Source of the DNA: Alphaproteobacteria bacterium
GTDB taxonomy: Bacteria; Pseudomonadota; Alphaproteobacteria; Sphingomonadales; JAKSBY01
Assembly (NCBI GenBank): GCA_021774625.1
Contig: JAJFIV010000006.1
Span: forward strand, 37,813 to 101,812
Length of the DNA: 64,000 nucleotides
Direction: 5' to 3'
The notes under the pieces are model-generated. The model was given only the letters and a program-made list of their open reading frames with translations, ran no database searches and was not told the DNA's origin. The translations under genes and the position numbers were made by a program. Positions 35,407 through 44,794 of this stretch are shown here, one piece after another (within the stretch, counting starts at the first letter, position 1; every line of letters begins with the position of its first letter).

Positions 35407-36192
35407 TTACCCCGCCACCAGAGCAAAAACCCGAAGCGGACTGCCTGAGCCTTCCTCAATCTTCAGCGGCGCACTGACAACCAGCGCTCCCGTCGGCGGC
35501 AGCAGGTCCAGATTGGTCATGCACTGCAGGCCGTATTTCCCGGCGCCATGCATATAGTGGTGGCAGGGATATTGCGGCTCGAACAGAAAGGCCTGTCCGG
35601 CATCGGTGCCGATACATTCGGTGCCAAAACCCATGACATCCCGCTCATTGATCATCCACAGCACGGCTTCTGCGTCCGGACCCGGCGAATGCCCGCCGTC
35701 TTCCTGCATATTGGTGTAATTATCGGGATCGGCAATTTTCCGCCAGTCGGACCGCATGAACACCCAGCCGCCCGCCGGGATGCGGCCATGGGTTTCCTCC
35801 CATTTTTCCATAAAAGCTTTGGTCAGAATGAAGCCTTTATCCGCAGCAATTTCCTCAGTGCAATCCAGCACGCAGACCGGAGCAATAAAATGACCGACAT
35901 TCAGGGTATCGACGGAATTATCGGGAAGGTCCTTGCCGGTGACCCAGTGGATCGGCGCATCAAAATGGGTGCCGGTATGTTCATTGACCGTGAAATCATT
36001 CCAGTACCAGGCTGGACCGTTCTCGTCATAGCGGGATTTTTGATTTTTGACGAAAGGGGAGGCCTGGGCAAATTCCGGCGGCAGTTGAATGGTCGGATAG
36101 TCCGGCCGCAGTGTTTCCGTTAAATCCACCACCCGAACCGCACCCGAATCCAGTGCGTTGATCAATCCTGCAAGAATATCTGCGCCAGCCAT
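35407..36192 (-). CDS. Cyclase-family metal hydrolase (isatin hydrolase or kynurenine formamidase type)
   Basis: 261 residues. The family motif HTGTHFDAPIHW (HxGTHxDxPxH; Mn/Zn ligands) is near residue 73. IGTDAGQAFLFEPQYPCHHYMHG near 200 and the C-terminal APLKIEEGSGSPLRVFALV also fit. Known members hydrolyse isatin to isatinate, N-formylkynurenine to kynurenine, or cyclic imides. The length is above typical KynB (about 210). Its place between iorA and ridA, in a cluster with an anthraniloyl-CoA-type enzyme, favours a step toward anthranilate, but this is inference. Confidence 0.82.
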   Translation of the reverse strand: MAGADILAGLINALDSGAVRVVDLTETLRPDYPTIQLPPEFAQASPFVKNQKSRYDENGPAWYWNDFTVNEHTGTHFDAPIHWVTGKDLPDNSVDTLNVGHFIAPVCVLDCTEEIAADKGFILTKAFMEKWEETHGRIPAGGWVFMRSDWRKIADPDNYTNMQEDGGHSPGPDAEAVLWMINERDVMGFGTECIGTDAGQAFLFEPQYPCHHYMHGAGKYGLQCMTNLDLLPPTGALVVSAPLKIEEGSGSPLRVFALVAG

Positions 36193-36234
36193 TTAACTCT
36201 CCTTATCATTCCAGCTTATATTCTATAACAAATA

Positions 36235-36624
36235 TCAGGGCAGAACGGCAGTGGTTTCAATCTCGATCAGGGCCTCGTCCTCGATCAGGCCCGAAACCTC
36301 CACCACAGCCATGACCGGAAAGTTTTTGCCGATATAATCCCGGTAAATCCGGCCGATTTCAGCGATATTTTCCTTGTAGGACCGCCGATCCGTTACATAC
36401 CAGGTCATGCGGACAATATGTTCCGGTCCGGCGCCGCCCTCACTCAGGATGGCGAGCGTGTTTTTCAGGATCTGCTCAAATTGTCCGGCAATGCTATCGC
36501 TTTGGAAAGTTTCAGTTTCATCCCAGCCGATCTGGCCGGCGACGAAAATCATCTGGCCCGACGCCTTGATGCCGTTGGCGTAACCCTTGGGCCGTTGCCA
36601 GCCGGGTGGTAGTAAGGTTTCCAT
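36235..36624 (-). CDS. RidA/YjgF-family enamine or imine deaminase
   Basis: 129 residues. Hallmarks are ASGQMIFVAGQIGWD near residue 21, the conserved Arg in HIVRMTWYVTDR near 70, and PVMAVVEVSGLIEDEALIEIETTAV at the end. RidA proteins hydrolyse reactive enamines and imines to ketones and ammonia. In this cluster the ring-reduced product of anthraniloyl-CoA is itself an enamine, so this may be a pathway step and not general housekeeping. Confidence 0.88.
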   Translation of the reverse strand: METLLPPGWQRPKGYANGIKASGQMIFVAGQIGWDETETFQSDSIAGQFEQILKNTLAILSEGGAGPEHIVRMTWYVTDRRSYKENIAEIGRIYRDYIGKNFPVMAVVEVSGLIEDEALIEIETTAVLP

Positions 36625-36644
36625 ACAATTGTTCCTTTTAACGG

Positions 36645-36676
36645 ACAGGACCGGACGAAACGCTGTCCGATCCTGT
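36645..36676. terminator. Hairpin between the TonB receptor gene and ridA
   Basis: ACAGGACCGGAC and GTCCGATCCTGT form a 12-base stem with one mismatch around an 8-base loop. It lies about 42 bases after the receptor stop and 20 bases before the ridA start (minus strand). There is no T-run, so it may attenuate or protect the mRNA instead of ending it fully. Confidence 0.5.
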
Positions 36677-36718
36677 CGTTATTAACCCACTCCAGGCATT
36701 TAGGGGTATGTTTTTTTA

Positions 36719-39196
36719 CTAGAAATTCCGCCGCACGGTGAAACCATACCAGCGCGGAGGCTGAAAGGATATTTCGTTACAGCCGCAAAGCGTTGCCAGA
36801 TCAAAACCCTGAATGCCGATCCGGGCATCGGTGATATTTTCGACCTTAAAAGCCATTTCCCACCCATCATCTTCGCTGGTCCAGGCGATCCTCGCGTTCA
36901 GCAGAAAGTAACTGTCAAATTTGTCTGCGTCAAAATTCCTGAGATTATAGAAATAGGAATCAGAATAGGCAAAATCACCGGTCACGGACAGATACCCGCC
37001 AAACGCGTCCCAGGAATAGCGGGCCAGACCGTTTACCTGGAATTCCGGCGCGTATGTCGGGTCAACATTTCGAACATCCGGTCCTCCCACACGCAAAGGC
37101 ACATCATTCACTTTTGCATCGAACCAGGAGAATGACAGGATGGTATCAAGCCCATTCATGGGATTGGCCTGTAATTCCAGCTCTACGCCGATATTCTCGG
37201 CATCCGCATTGATGACGACGCCGGACACACCGGTAAACAGAAAGGCCTGATAGTCATTATAATCGTAATAAAAGATTGAGCCATTAAGCCGCGCACGGCC
37301 ATCCAGAAACGTGGATTTAAAGCCGCCTTCATAGCTCAGCAGCACTTCCTCGTCATAGGGGATGGCGCTGGCCGGAATCGCAAGGCCGCCCGCCAGCTGG
37401 GCATTGAAACTGCCCGCTTTCACGCCGCGATTCACCCCGGCGTAAATCAACAGATCCTCATTGGCGCGCCAGTCGACCTGGGCTTTCCCGGCCCAATGAG
37501 TGTTGCTGGTATCGGCGGTAAAGGCTTCAGGGCCGTTGGGGCCAAAAACAGGCCCGATTGGTATGGGTGTGCCGACATGAACGGCAAAGTTGTCGTCGTG
37601 GAAATAAAGATTCTGCTGGAAATTATAATCCTTGTTTTCATTGATGACACGGGCGCCGAGAATAAAGCTGACATCGCTCGTCACATCATATTCGGCCTGG
37701 CCGAAGATGGAGTATGAATTGGTTTTCAGCCGCGCGTCCGATCCCAGGTCAAACGGGGCGCCGGGGACAACTCCATTCGCAGGAAATTTCAGGCCATTGT
37801 CTGAATCGGCGTCAATATTCAAATAATAAAGGCCGCCGACCCATTTCAGGTTATTGGTCTCTCCGGACAGCCTTAATTCCTGAGTAAAGCTGGTTGCATC
37901 CACACCGGCATAATTTGCGGATTGATTGACCGGCGCTGAATCCACATCGATAAACAGCAGTTTTTCATAGTCTTTATAATCCGTGACCGAGGTCAAGAGG
38001 AGGTTGTCGGTGATATCCCATTCCATCTTGTTGTTGACGCCCCAGGTATCAATGCTGCCCTGGTTTTTAAAGGCGAAATCGCCGGAGAAGGTAAAATCCT
38101 CGCCATCGGGATCGCGATAGCCGAAAAAGTCCGTTCCGACACCAAAGCGAGCGGTCAAAAATGCGTCATCGGGATCATTCAGCCCAAAAATTCCATCATT
38201 ATCCAGATCAGAGCCAAAATCAGTTCCATTGGGCCCAATGGAAGCGCGGGTTTCGCCTGCGGGTATATCGATCACATTGACCAGTTCCCCCCTGTCATCA
38301 AACACGGCAATGGTCGGTTTCGACTGATAGGGGCCGGTATTTAAACGGCTGCGAGCCCCGTTGAATGACACGTTGGCCCGGAAGTTGCTGGAAGGTTCAA
38401 AGGCGAGAATAAACCGGCCCGCCAGGGTATCGTCGTCTGCCAGATCGGCGCCGGCTCCCGGTCCGGGCGACCCGCCGAACTGACCGTCCGGAAACAGATT
38501 TTTCAGATAAGGTTCGTGATAATTATAGCGGATCGCCGCACGGGCGGCGAGGGTGTCGCTTATGGGGCCGGAAATGGCCGCTTCCGTCGTAATCTGATTG
38601 GCGTGAGCCGGGGAGTCAAACCGGCCATAAGTCAGATCCAGATATCCCTCAAACTCATCAAAATTTGGCTTGTTGCTGATATAATGGACCAGGCCGCCCG
38701 TGGCATTCCGCCCAAACAGCGTGCCCTGCGGGCCTTTCAGGATTTCCACCCGTTCGATATCAAACACGGCAAAGGTCTGGGCCTGCGCAACTGCCAAATA
38801 GCCGTCATCCAGATAAACCGCGTTGGGGGCTTCGACAATGTCGTTAAAATCATTCTGGGTGACGCCGCGTATGGTGAACTGGGTATTTTGTCCGGCAAGA
38901 TTGCCGCTGATGTGAACGCCCGGGGCGAAAGTCGCAATGTCGAAGCTTTTTTCGACGCCAAAAGCCCGCATCTGATCGCCGGTAAAGGCGCTGACGGCGA
39001 TGCCGACATCCTGAAGATTCTGCTCGCGTTTTTGCGCTGTAACAATAATCTGGTCAAAAACCGAACGGTCATCACGGCTTTTTTCCTCGGTTTGGGCCAT
39101 GGCGGCTGGCGGATTGATACTGACAAGCGCCGTGGTCATGGCCAGGGCCGTTAAAATACTCCATCCCCTTTTTTTATCGAATTTTTGCTGCGGCAT
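36719..39196 (-). CDS. TonB-dependent outer-membrane receptor
   Basis: 825 residues. A signal peptide (ILTALAMTTALVSINPPAAMAQ) precedes a plug domain beginning FDQIIVTAQKREQNLQDVGIAVSAF, which contains the TonB box region, then GPQGTLFGRNATGGLVHYIS near residue 140 and a beta barrel ending in Phe (YGFTVRRNF). ATG 39196 has GGGAGG upstream. It belongs to the sphingomonad-type receptors often linked to uptake of organic compounds. Its place inside the aromatic cluster suggests that it imports the pathway substrate. Confidence 0.92.
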   Translation of the reverse strand: MPQQKFDKKRGWSILTALAMTTALVSINPPAAMAQTEEKSRDDRSVFDQIIVTAQKREQNLQDVGIAVSAFTGDQMRAFGVEKSFDIATFAPGVHISGNLAGQNTQFTIRGVTQNDFNDIVEAPNAVYLDDGYLAVAQAQTFAVFDIERVEILKGPQGTLFGRNATGGLVHYISNKPNFDEFEGYLDLTYGRFDSPAHANQITTEAAISGPISDTLAARAAIRYNYHEPYLKNLFPDGQFGGSPGPGAGADLADDDTLAGRFILAFEPSSNFRANVSFNGARSRLNTGPYQSKPTIAVFDDRGELVNVIDIPAGETRASIGPNGTDFGSDLDNDGIFGLNDPDDAFLTARFGVGTDFFGYRDPDGEDFTFSGDFAFKNQGSIDTWGVNNKMEWDITDNLLLTSVTDYKDYEKLLFIDVDSAPVNQSANYAGVDATSFTQELRLSGETNNLKWVGGLYYLNIDADSDNGLKFPANGVVPGAPFDLGSDARLKTNSYSIFGQAEYDVTSDVSFILGARVINENKDYNFQQNLYFHDDNFAVHVGTPIPIGPVFGPNGPEAFTADTSNTHWAGKAQVDWRANEDLLIYAGVNRGVKAGSFNAQLAGGLAIPASAIPYDEEVLLSYEGGFKSTFLDGRARLNGSIFYYDYNDYQAFLFTGVSGVVINADAENIGVELELQANPMNGLDTILSFSWFDAKVNDVPLRVGGPDVRNVDPTYAPEFQVNGLARYSWDAFGGYLSVTGDFAYSDSYFYNLRNFDADKFDSYFLLNARIAWTSEDDGWEMAFKVENITDARIGIQGFDLATLCGCNEISFQPPRWYGFTVRRNF

Positions 39197-39224
39197 ATTT
39201 TCCTCCCTTTGTGATGACATTTTA

Positions 39225-39296
39225 ATCACGCGCACGTGATATTTTGAGAAAATGTAGGAGTGGCATACCATGTCTGTCAAATTTTAAATTTAAAAT
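39225..39296 (-). promoter_or_regulatory. Two palindromes upstream of the TonB receptor gene
   Basis: ATCACG-CGCA-CGTGAT (39225-39240) is 29 bases before the start codon, and ATTTTAAATTTAAAAT (39281-39296), a perfect 16-base palindrome, is 85 bases before it. Either could be an operator for the receptor and downstream genes. No regulator gene is adjacent. Confidence 0.45.
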
Positions 39297-39354
39297 ATAT
39301 CGCATTTTCCCTTTTATTGAGATGTTTAGGAGATGATTTCATCAGAAACTTTTT

Positions 39355-40512
39355 TTATAATTTAGGGCTATAATTTTTCAGCGTTTCGCGGGCGATAATG
39401 ATTTTCTGGACCTCGCTGGCCCCTTCATAGATGCGCAGGGCGCGAATTTCCCGGTACAGCCGTTCCACCGGCACGCCGGAAACGACGCCGAGGCCGCCAT
39501 AAAGCTGGACCGCTTTGTCGATGATCTGTTGCGCGGCTTCCGTGGCGTAAAGCTTGGCCATGGCGGCTTCCCGGGTCACCCGGCCCTGAAATTCATCCTT
39601 GCTCCAGGCGGCGCGGTAGACCAGCAGGGCCGCGGCGTCAATATCCAGGGCCATATCGGCGAGGGAGGCCTGAGTCATCTGCAGGTCGGCCAGGGGCGCG
39701 CCGAACAGTTCCCGCTTGGTGACCCGTTCGAGCGCTTCATCCATGGCGCGGCGGGCAAAGCCGAGGGCGGCGGCGGCCACCGTGGACCGGAATACATCCA
39801 GCGTCGCCATGGCGATTCTAAAGCCCTGGCCCGGCTCCCCGATGCGCTGGTTTGCCGGGATTTTACAATCGTTGAATTCCAGCGTCGCCAGGGGATGCGG
39901 CGCAATCAGGTTGATCCGTTCCTTCACCGCAAATCCCGGGATGTCCGCATCAACAATGAACGCGGAAAGGCCCTTTGCCCCCGGCGCTTCCCCAGTGCGG
40001 GCAAATACCACATAAAAATCCGCAATGCCGCCGTTGGAAATCCAGCTTTTCCCGCCATTCAGGACATAGCCATCACCTGATTTAGTGGCGGTGGTGGCCA
40101 TGGCGGCCACGTCCGAACCCGCCTCCTTTTCTGAAAGCGCGAAGGCGGCGATTTTTCGTCCGGCGGCAACGTCAGGAAGGTAGCGGGCTTTTTGTTCATC
40201 CGAGCCAAACAGGCTGATCGGCCCCGATCCCAGCCCCTGCATGGCGAAGGCGAAATCAGCCAAAGATGACACATAGCCGAGCCCTTCCCGGATCAGGCAC
40301 AGATTTCTGACATCAATGGGACTATCAACCGCGTGTTTGAGCCAACCGGCTTTGCCCAGCATTTTGACCAGATCGCGGCAGGCCTGATCCACATCATCCG
40401 CATCATGGGGCAGGGCGCTTTCATTGGCGGCGATCCAGCCATCAAGCGATTTTTTCAGGTCCCGGTGGCGGTCGGTAAAGAACGGCCAGGAAAGGTAAGA
40501 TTGATCAGGCAT
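39355..40512 (-). CDS. Acyl-CoA dehydrogenase
   Basis: 385 residues. FAD and substrate signatures are [15 protein letters not shown] near residue 128, [24 protein letters not shown] near 150, and the catalytic Glu in [18 protein letters not shown] near the end. ATG 40512 is chosen because it matches the family length; the frame upstream of it is repeat DNA. With the crotonase and SDR it should oxidise the ring-derived acyl-CoA. Confidence 0.92.
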   Translation of the reverse strand: MPDQSYLSWPFFTDRHRDLKKSLDGWIAANESALPHDADDVDQACRDLVKMLGKAGWLKHAVDSPIDVRNLCLIREGLGYVSSLADFAFAMQGLGSGPISLFGSDEQKARYLPDVAAGRKIAAFALSEKEAGSDVAAMATTATKSGDGYVLNGGKSWISNGGIADFYVVFARTGEAPGAKGLSAFIVDADIPGFAVKERINLIAPHPLATLEFNDCKIPANQRIGEPGQGFRIAMATLDVFRSTVAAAALGFARRAMDEALERVTKRELFGAPLADLQMTQASLADMALDIDAAALLVYRAAWSKDEFQGRVTREAAMAKLYATEAAQQIIDKAVQLYGGLGVVSGVPVERLYREIRALRIYEGASEVQKIIIARETLKNYSPKL

Positions 40513-40540
40513 GGATGTTTTCCGGTAAGCTGGCGGCTGC

Positions 40541-40651
40541 CCTTCGATACACCCTCGCTTTGCGAGGCCACTCAGGGCGAACGGTAATGTGCTTGATCGT
40601 GACACTGTCGTTCATCCTGAGTGCCCGAACGGAGTGAGGGTGTATCGAAGG
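40541..40651. repeat. Long inverted repeat between the crotonase and acyl-CoA dehydrogenase genes
   Basis: The left arm 40541-40583 and right arm 40609-40651 are imperfect inverted copies of about 43 bases; the outer 16 (CCTTCGATACACCCTC / GAGGGTGTATCGAAGG) match perfectly. The inner part (CTCAGGGCGAACGG) resembles the core of the repeat family at 26704 and 55575. It fills most of the 197-base gap. Confidence 0.75.
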
Positions 40652-40709
40652 ATGGGGTACGAGCGATCGTTGAGAGAAAGGGGTGCTGAAGGTGATTGCC
40701 GACATCCCC

Positions 40710-41519
40710 TCAATCCCCCCTGAAAACCGGTTTTTGTTTGCTGGCGAAGGCCTCATAGGCGCGGGTGAAATCCCTGGTCTTCATGCAGATGGCCTGGGCT
40801 TCGGCCTCGGCGTCAATGGCGGCATCAATGGGCATGTCCCATTCCATGTGGAGCTGGGCCTTGGTCATGGCATGCGCGAAAGTCGGGCCATCGGCCAGCC
40901 TTTGCGCCATGACCTGCGCTTCCGCCAATGTCTCACCCACCGGGCAAAGCCGGTTGAAAAAGCCCCAATTCAGGCCTTCCTCGCCGGACAGGGAACGGCC
41001 GGTATAGAGCAGTTCCGCGGCCCGGCCATGGCCGATGATCCGGGGCAGAAGGGAACAGGCTCCCATGTCACACCCTGCAAGACCGACCCGGGTGAACAAA
41101 AACGCGGTTTTGCTGTCCGCCGTGCCGAAACGCAGGTCCGATGACATGGCGAGGATGGCGCCGGCGCCGGCGCAGACGCCTTCTACCGCAGCGATAATCG
41201 GCTGTGGACAGGCGCGCATGGCCTTCACCAGATTGCCGGTCATTTTTGTGAATTCCAGCAGTTCCGGCGTGCTCATTTTTGTCAGCGGGCCGATGATTTC
41301 ATGAACATCGCCGCCCGAGCAGAAATTTCCGCCGGCGCCGGTGATCACGACAATTTTCACCTCGGGCGTGGTGGCGAGATCGCGGAAAGCATCACGCAGT
41401 TCTGCATAGGATTCGAAGGTCAGCGGATTCTTTCGCGCCGGCCGGTTAAGCGTAACGGTTGCGACTTTATCCTTAAAGTCCCACAGAAAATGCTCGGGTT
41501 TAAAAGTTTCCGGATTCAT
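40710..41519 (-). CDS. Crotonase-family protein (enoyl-CoA hydratase-like) with altered active site
   Basis: 269 residues. The crotonase fold is clear from [12 protein letters not shown] near residue 67 (oxyanion hole) and [19 protein letters not shown] near 115. By eye the two catalytic Glu of classical hydratases are replaced: Ile in GAGAILA and Thr in [14 protein letters not shown]. An Asp in GCDMGA lies where dienoyl-CoA isomerases carry theirs. It may act on the alicyclic ring product and not as a simple hydratase. Gap to the SDR gene is 16 bases. Confidence 0.87.
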   Translation of the reverse strand: MNPETFKPEHFLWDFKDKVATVTLNRPARKNPLTFESYAELRDAFRDLATTPEVKIVVITGAGGNFCSGGDVHEIIGPLTKMSTPELLEFTKMTGNLVKAMRACPQPIIAAVEGVCAGAGAILAMSSDLRFGTADSKTAFLFTRVGLAGCDMGACSLLPRIIGHGRAAELLYTGRSLSGEEGLNWGFFNRLCPVGETLAEAQVMAQRLADGPTFAHAMTKAQLHMEWDMPIDAAIDAEAEAQAICMKTRDFTRAYEAFASKQKPVFRGD

Positions 41520-41535
41520 AAGACGCCTATCCTGC

Positions 41536-42291
41536 TCACATCACTTCGCCGCCCGCAACGGCAATGGCCTGCCCGGTGATCGAGGCCGCCTCATCGGACA
41601 CCAGCCAGGATACGGCGGCGGCGACTTCATCCGGCTCGATCAGGCGGCCCTGCGGGTTGGCTCTGGCAAATTCGGCTTCGGCCTCCCCGGCACTGCGCCC
41701 GGTTTTGCCGGCGACGGTCTTGATCGACTGTTCCATAATGCCGGTCCGTGTGTAACCCGGGCAGACGGCATTCACGGTGATGCCGGTTTTGGCCAGTTCC
41801 AGCGCCAGCGACCGGGTCAGACCCAGGACCGCATGTTTGGACGCCACATAGGCGCTGACATAGGCATAGCCCTTGAGCGCCGCGGTCGATGCGATATTGA
41901 CAATGCGGCCCCGGTTGGCCTCCTTCATGGCAGGTAACGCCTCCTGCATGCAATGGACGGCGCCCATGACATTCACATCCATGGTCTGCTGCCAGGTCTC
42001 CGGGGCGGTCTTGTGAAAGGGAGCGGTTGAAACGATCCCGGCATTGTTGACCAGAATGGAAACCGGCCCGATCTGACCGAAGGCGATTTTGACACTGGCT
42101 TTGTCCGTGACGTCGCAAACCTCCATTTTTCCGCCCTGTATGTCGGATACGGCCTGGCGGAGTTTGTCAATATCCCGGCCCAGGACCGTGACGGCATGGC
42201 CTTCGGACGCCAGCCTTTGGGCGATGGCGAGTCCGATTCCCGAACCACCTCCGGTGACGACGGCTTGCTGGGGCTGCTTCGCCATGTTCAT
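41536..42291 (-). CDS. Short-chain dehydrogenase (3-hydroxyacyl-CoA dehydrogenase type)
   Basis: 251 residues. Classical SDR motifs: TGGGSGIG near residue 12, NNAGI near 85, catalytic Ser-Tyr-Lys with [14 protein letters not shown] near 150, then PGYTRTGI. It resembles 3-hydroxybutyryl- or acetoacetyl-CoA-type SDRs. ATG 42291 overlaps the stop of the upstream flavoenzyme (ATGA), so the two are coupled. It probably oxidises a hydroxy group in the CoA-bound intermediate. Confidence 0.9.
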   Translation of the reverse strand: MNMAKQPQQAVVTGGGSGIGLAIAQRLASEGHAVTVLGRDIDKLRQAVSDIQGGKMEVCDVTDKASVKIAFGQIGPVSILVNNAGIVSTAPFHKTAPETWQQTMDVNVMGAVHCMQEALPAMKEANRGRIVNIASTAALKGYAYVSAYVASKHAVLGLTRSLALELAKTGITVNAVCPGYTRTGIMEQSIKTVAGKTGRSAGEAEAEFARANPQGRLIEPDEVAAAVSWLVSDEAASITGQAIAVAGGEVM

Positions 42292-44582
42292 GCCAGAAGG
42301 GTCATTTGGCCGGCCCGTTCAAGATTGGTTTCCAGTTGCTCGAAACCGGCCTGGTATTGAATTGGCGCATGAACGCCGTGATAGTGCTGGCTGGCAGCCG
42401 CGCGAAGGGTCCAGTTGGGATCCATCAGATGCGGTCGGGCCATGCACACCAGATCGGCCCGGCCTGCCGCCAGAATGGAATTGGCGTGATCCTCTTCATA
42501 GATATTACCCACCGCCATCGTCGCCATGCGGCCTTCGTTGCGGATTTGATCGGAAAAGGGTGTCTGAAACATCCGGCCATAGACGGGCCGCGCCTTTTTT
42601 GAAGTCTGGCCCGCTGAAACATCGATCAGGTCGGCGCCGGCATGTTCGAAAGCCCGGGCGATCTCCACCGCATCGTCTCCGGCAATGCCATCATCGCCGA
42701 CCCAGTCGGTGGCGGAAATCCGCACGGCCATGGGCTTATGCTGCGGCCAGACAGCGCGCATGGCTTCGAAAACCTCGATTGGAAAGCGGAGGCGGTTCTC
42801 AAGGCTGCCGCCATATTCATCAGTGCGTTTGTTGGAAAGCGGCGTTATAAAGGCCGACAGCAGATAGCCATGGGCCGCATGCAATTCCACCATATCGAAC
42901 CCGGCCTGATCGGCCCGCTTCGTGGCCGCGACAAAATCCGCCTTGACCTGATCCATATCGTCCCGAGTCATTTCCTTTGGCGTCTGATTTTCCATCGTCC
43001 AGGGAATAGGGGAGGGAGCGAGGATTGGCCAATTGCCATCCTCCAGCGGCCGATCAATGCCTTCCCATGCGAGCTTGGTGGAGCCTTTCGGCCCGGCATG
43101 AGCCAACTGCATGGCCATCTTGGCCTTGCTGTTGGTATGGACAAAATCAACAATCCGTTTCCAGGCCTGCATATGATCGTCGGACCACATCCCGGTGCAG
43201 CCTGGCGAGATGCGGGCATCGGGCGCAATATCGGTCATTTCCGAATAGAGCAGCCCGGCGCCGCCCATGGCCCTGGCGCCGTAATGGACAAAATGAAAAT
43301 CCCCCGGGATACCTTCGGTTGCGGAATACATGCACATGGGCGAAACCACGATGCGGTTTTCGAGCTTCATGTCGCGCAATTGAAAGGGAGCGAACATCGG
43401 CGGGATGGCCTTATCGGGCATTTTCCCGACAGATTTGCCGAAGAACCATTTTTCCACCCCGTCCAGCCACTCTTTGTCGCGCAGGCGCAGATTGTCATGG
43501 CTGACGCGCTGGCTGCGGGTCAGCAGGGAATAGGTGAACTGGACGGGTTCAAAATGAGTGTAGCGTTCCAGATGCTCGAACCATTCGGTGGAATTGCGGG
43601 CGGCGCTCTGGATTTTCAAAACTTCCAGATGCCGTTCCTCCTGATACTGTTTGAGCGCCTCCTCAATGGCGAGGTCCTGGTCATTCAGCACATCGGCAAG
43701 CTTGATGGCGTCCTCGAGTGCAAGCTTGGTGCCGGAGCCGATAGAAAAATGCGCCGTGTGCGCGGCATCGCCCAGCAGGATGATATTCTTATGATACCAC
43801 TTTTTGCACAGCACGCGAGGGAAGTTAATCCAGGCCGAACCGCGAATATGCCGGGCGTTGGACATCAGGGCGTTGCCGTCCAGATGCTCGGCAAACAACG
43901 TTTCCAGAAAGCCGCAGGTCTCATCCTGGTTCATATTTTCAAAGCCAAAAGCCGTGTAGGTTTTTTCCGAACATTCCACAATGAATGTGGAGGTGTCCTT
44001 GTCAAACCGGTAGGCGTGGACCCAGATCCAGCCATGTTTGGTTTCCTTGAATATGAAGTTGAAGGCTTCGAAAATCTTATGAGTGCCCAGCCAGATGAAT
44101 TTGTTGGACCGGACATTGATATCAACCTCGAATTCATCCTCAAAAGCGGCCCGGATTTTGCTGTTGAGCCCGTCGGAGGCAATGACCAGATCATAATCGG
44201 CATAGGCTGACATATCGGCCTCTGCTTCATATTCAAATACCAGCTCAACGCCCAGTTCGCGGGCGCGGTCCTGTAAAATATTCAACAGTTTCTTGCGTCC
44301 GATTCCGGAAAAGCCGTGGCCGGTTGAGGTGATCACCTCACCTTTGAAATGAACATCAATATCGTCCCAATGGGCAAACTGATCAAGGATGATGGCGGCG
44401 CTGCACGGATCATTGGCGGTCAGATTGTCCATGGTCTGATCGGAAAAGACAACGCCCCAGCCGAACGTATCGCCGGGCCGGTTACGCTCGAACACGGTGA
44501 TATCATGGGACGTATCCCGCAATTTCATGGAAATCGCAAAATACAGACCTGCAGGTCCGCCGCCAAGACAGGCAATTTTCAC
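42288..44582 (-). CDS. Anthraniloyl-CoA monooxygenase/reductase-like fusion (FAD monooxygenase plus Old Yellow Enzyme)
   Basis: 764 residues with two fused flavoenzymes. Residues 1-385 are an aromatic-ring hydroxylase ([13 protein letters not shown] for FAD, then [24 protein letters not shown]). Residues 400-764 are an Old Yellow Enzyme domain ([46 protein letters not shown], then [13 protein letters not shown]). This arrangement is that of 2-aminobenzoyl-CoA monooxygenase/reductase, which hydroxylates and then reduces anthraniloyl-CoA; salicylyl-CoA 5-hydroxylase/oxidoreductase proteins share it. The GTG start 44582 has AGGAGGA 5-6 bases upstream. No CoA ligase gene is nearby. Confidence 0.88.
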   Translation of the reverse strand: MKIACLGGGPAGLYFAISMKLRDTSHDITVFERNRPGDTFGWGVVFSDQTMDNLTANDPCSAAIILDQFAHWDDIDVHFKGEVITSTGHGFSGIGRKKLLNILQDRARELGVELVFEYEAEADMSAYADYDLVIASDGLNSKIRAAFEDEFEVDINVRSNKFIWLGTHKIFEAFNFIFKETKHGWIWVHAYRFDKDTSTFIVECSEKTYTAFGFENMNQDETCGFLETLFAEHLDGNALMSNARHIRGSAWINFPRVLCKKWYHKNIILLGDAAHTAHFSIGSGTKLALEDAIKLADVLNDQDLAIEEALKQYQEERHLEVLKIQSAARNSTEWFEHLERYTHFEPVQFTYSLLTRSQRVSHDNLRLRDKEWLDGVEKWFFGKSVGKMPDKAIPPMFAPFQLRDMKLENRIVVSPMCMYSATEGIPGDFHFVHYGARAMGGAGLLYSEMTDIAPDARISPGCTGMWSDDHMQAWKRIVDFVHTNSKAKMAMQLAHAGPKGSTKLAWEGIDRPLEDGNWPILAPSPIPWTMENQTPKEMTRDDMDQVKADFVAATKRADQAGFDMVELHAAHGYLLSAFITPLSNKRTDEYGGSLENRLRFPIEVFEAMRAVWPQHKPMAVRISATDWVGDDGIAGDDAVEIARAFEHAGADLIDVSAGQTSKKARPVYGRMFQTPFSDQIRNEGRMATMAVGNIYEEDHANSILAAGRADLVCMARPHLMDPNWTLRAAASQHYHGVHAPIQYQAGFEQLETNLERAGQMTLLA

Positions 44583-44714
44583 TTTATTCCTCCTACACAC
44601 AGACTATCACATGAACAGGCAAACACTACAAACCGTTAAAAAGTATTTCAAGCTTAAAATAATTCTGGAGTGACGATGGACAGAGCGATCATATCAAAGA
44701 GATTTTGTTGTGGT

Positions 44715-44728
44715 TTGATTTAAATCAT
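44715..44728 (+). promoter_or_regulatory. FNR/FixK-like box upstream of blh
   Basis: TTGAT-TTAA-ATCAT matches the FNR/Anr/FixK consensus TTGAT-N4-ATCAA at nine of ten positions and contains the perfect palindrome TGATTTAAATCA. It is centred about 74 bases before the blh start codon, suggesting control by oxygen or redox state. Confidence 0.6.
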
Positions 44729-44794
44729 ATGGGTACGCTGCTGACATTATATCATCCCGCACGTCCGCAATCGGTTAAAGAGGTGAACAGAATT

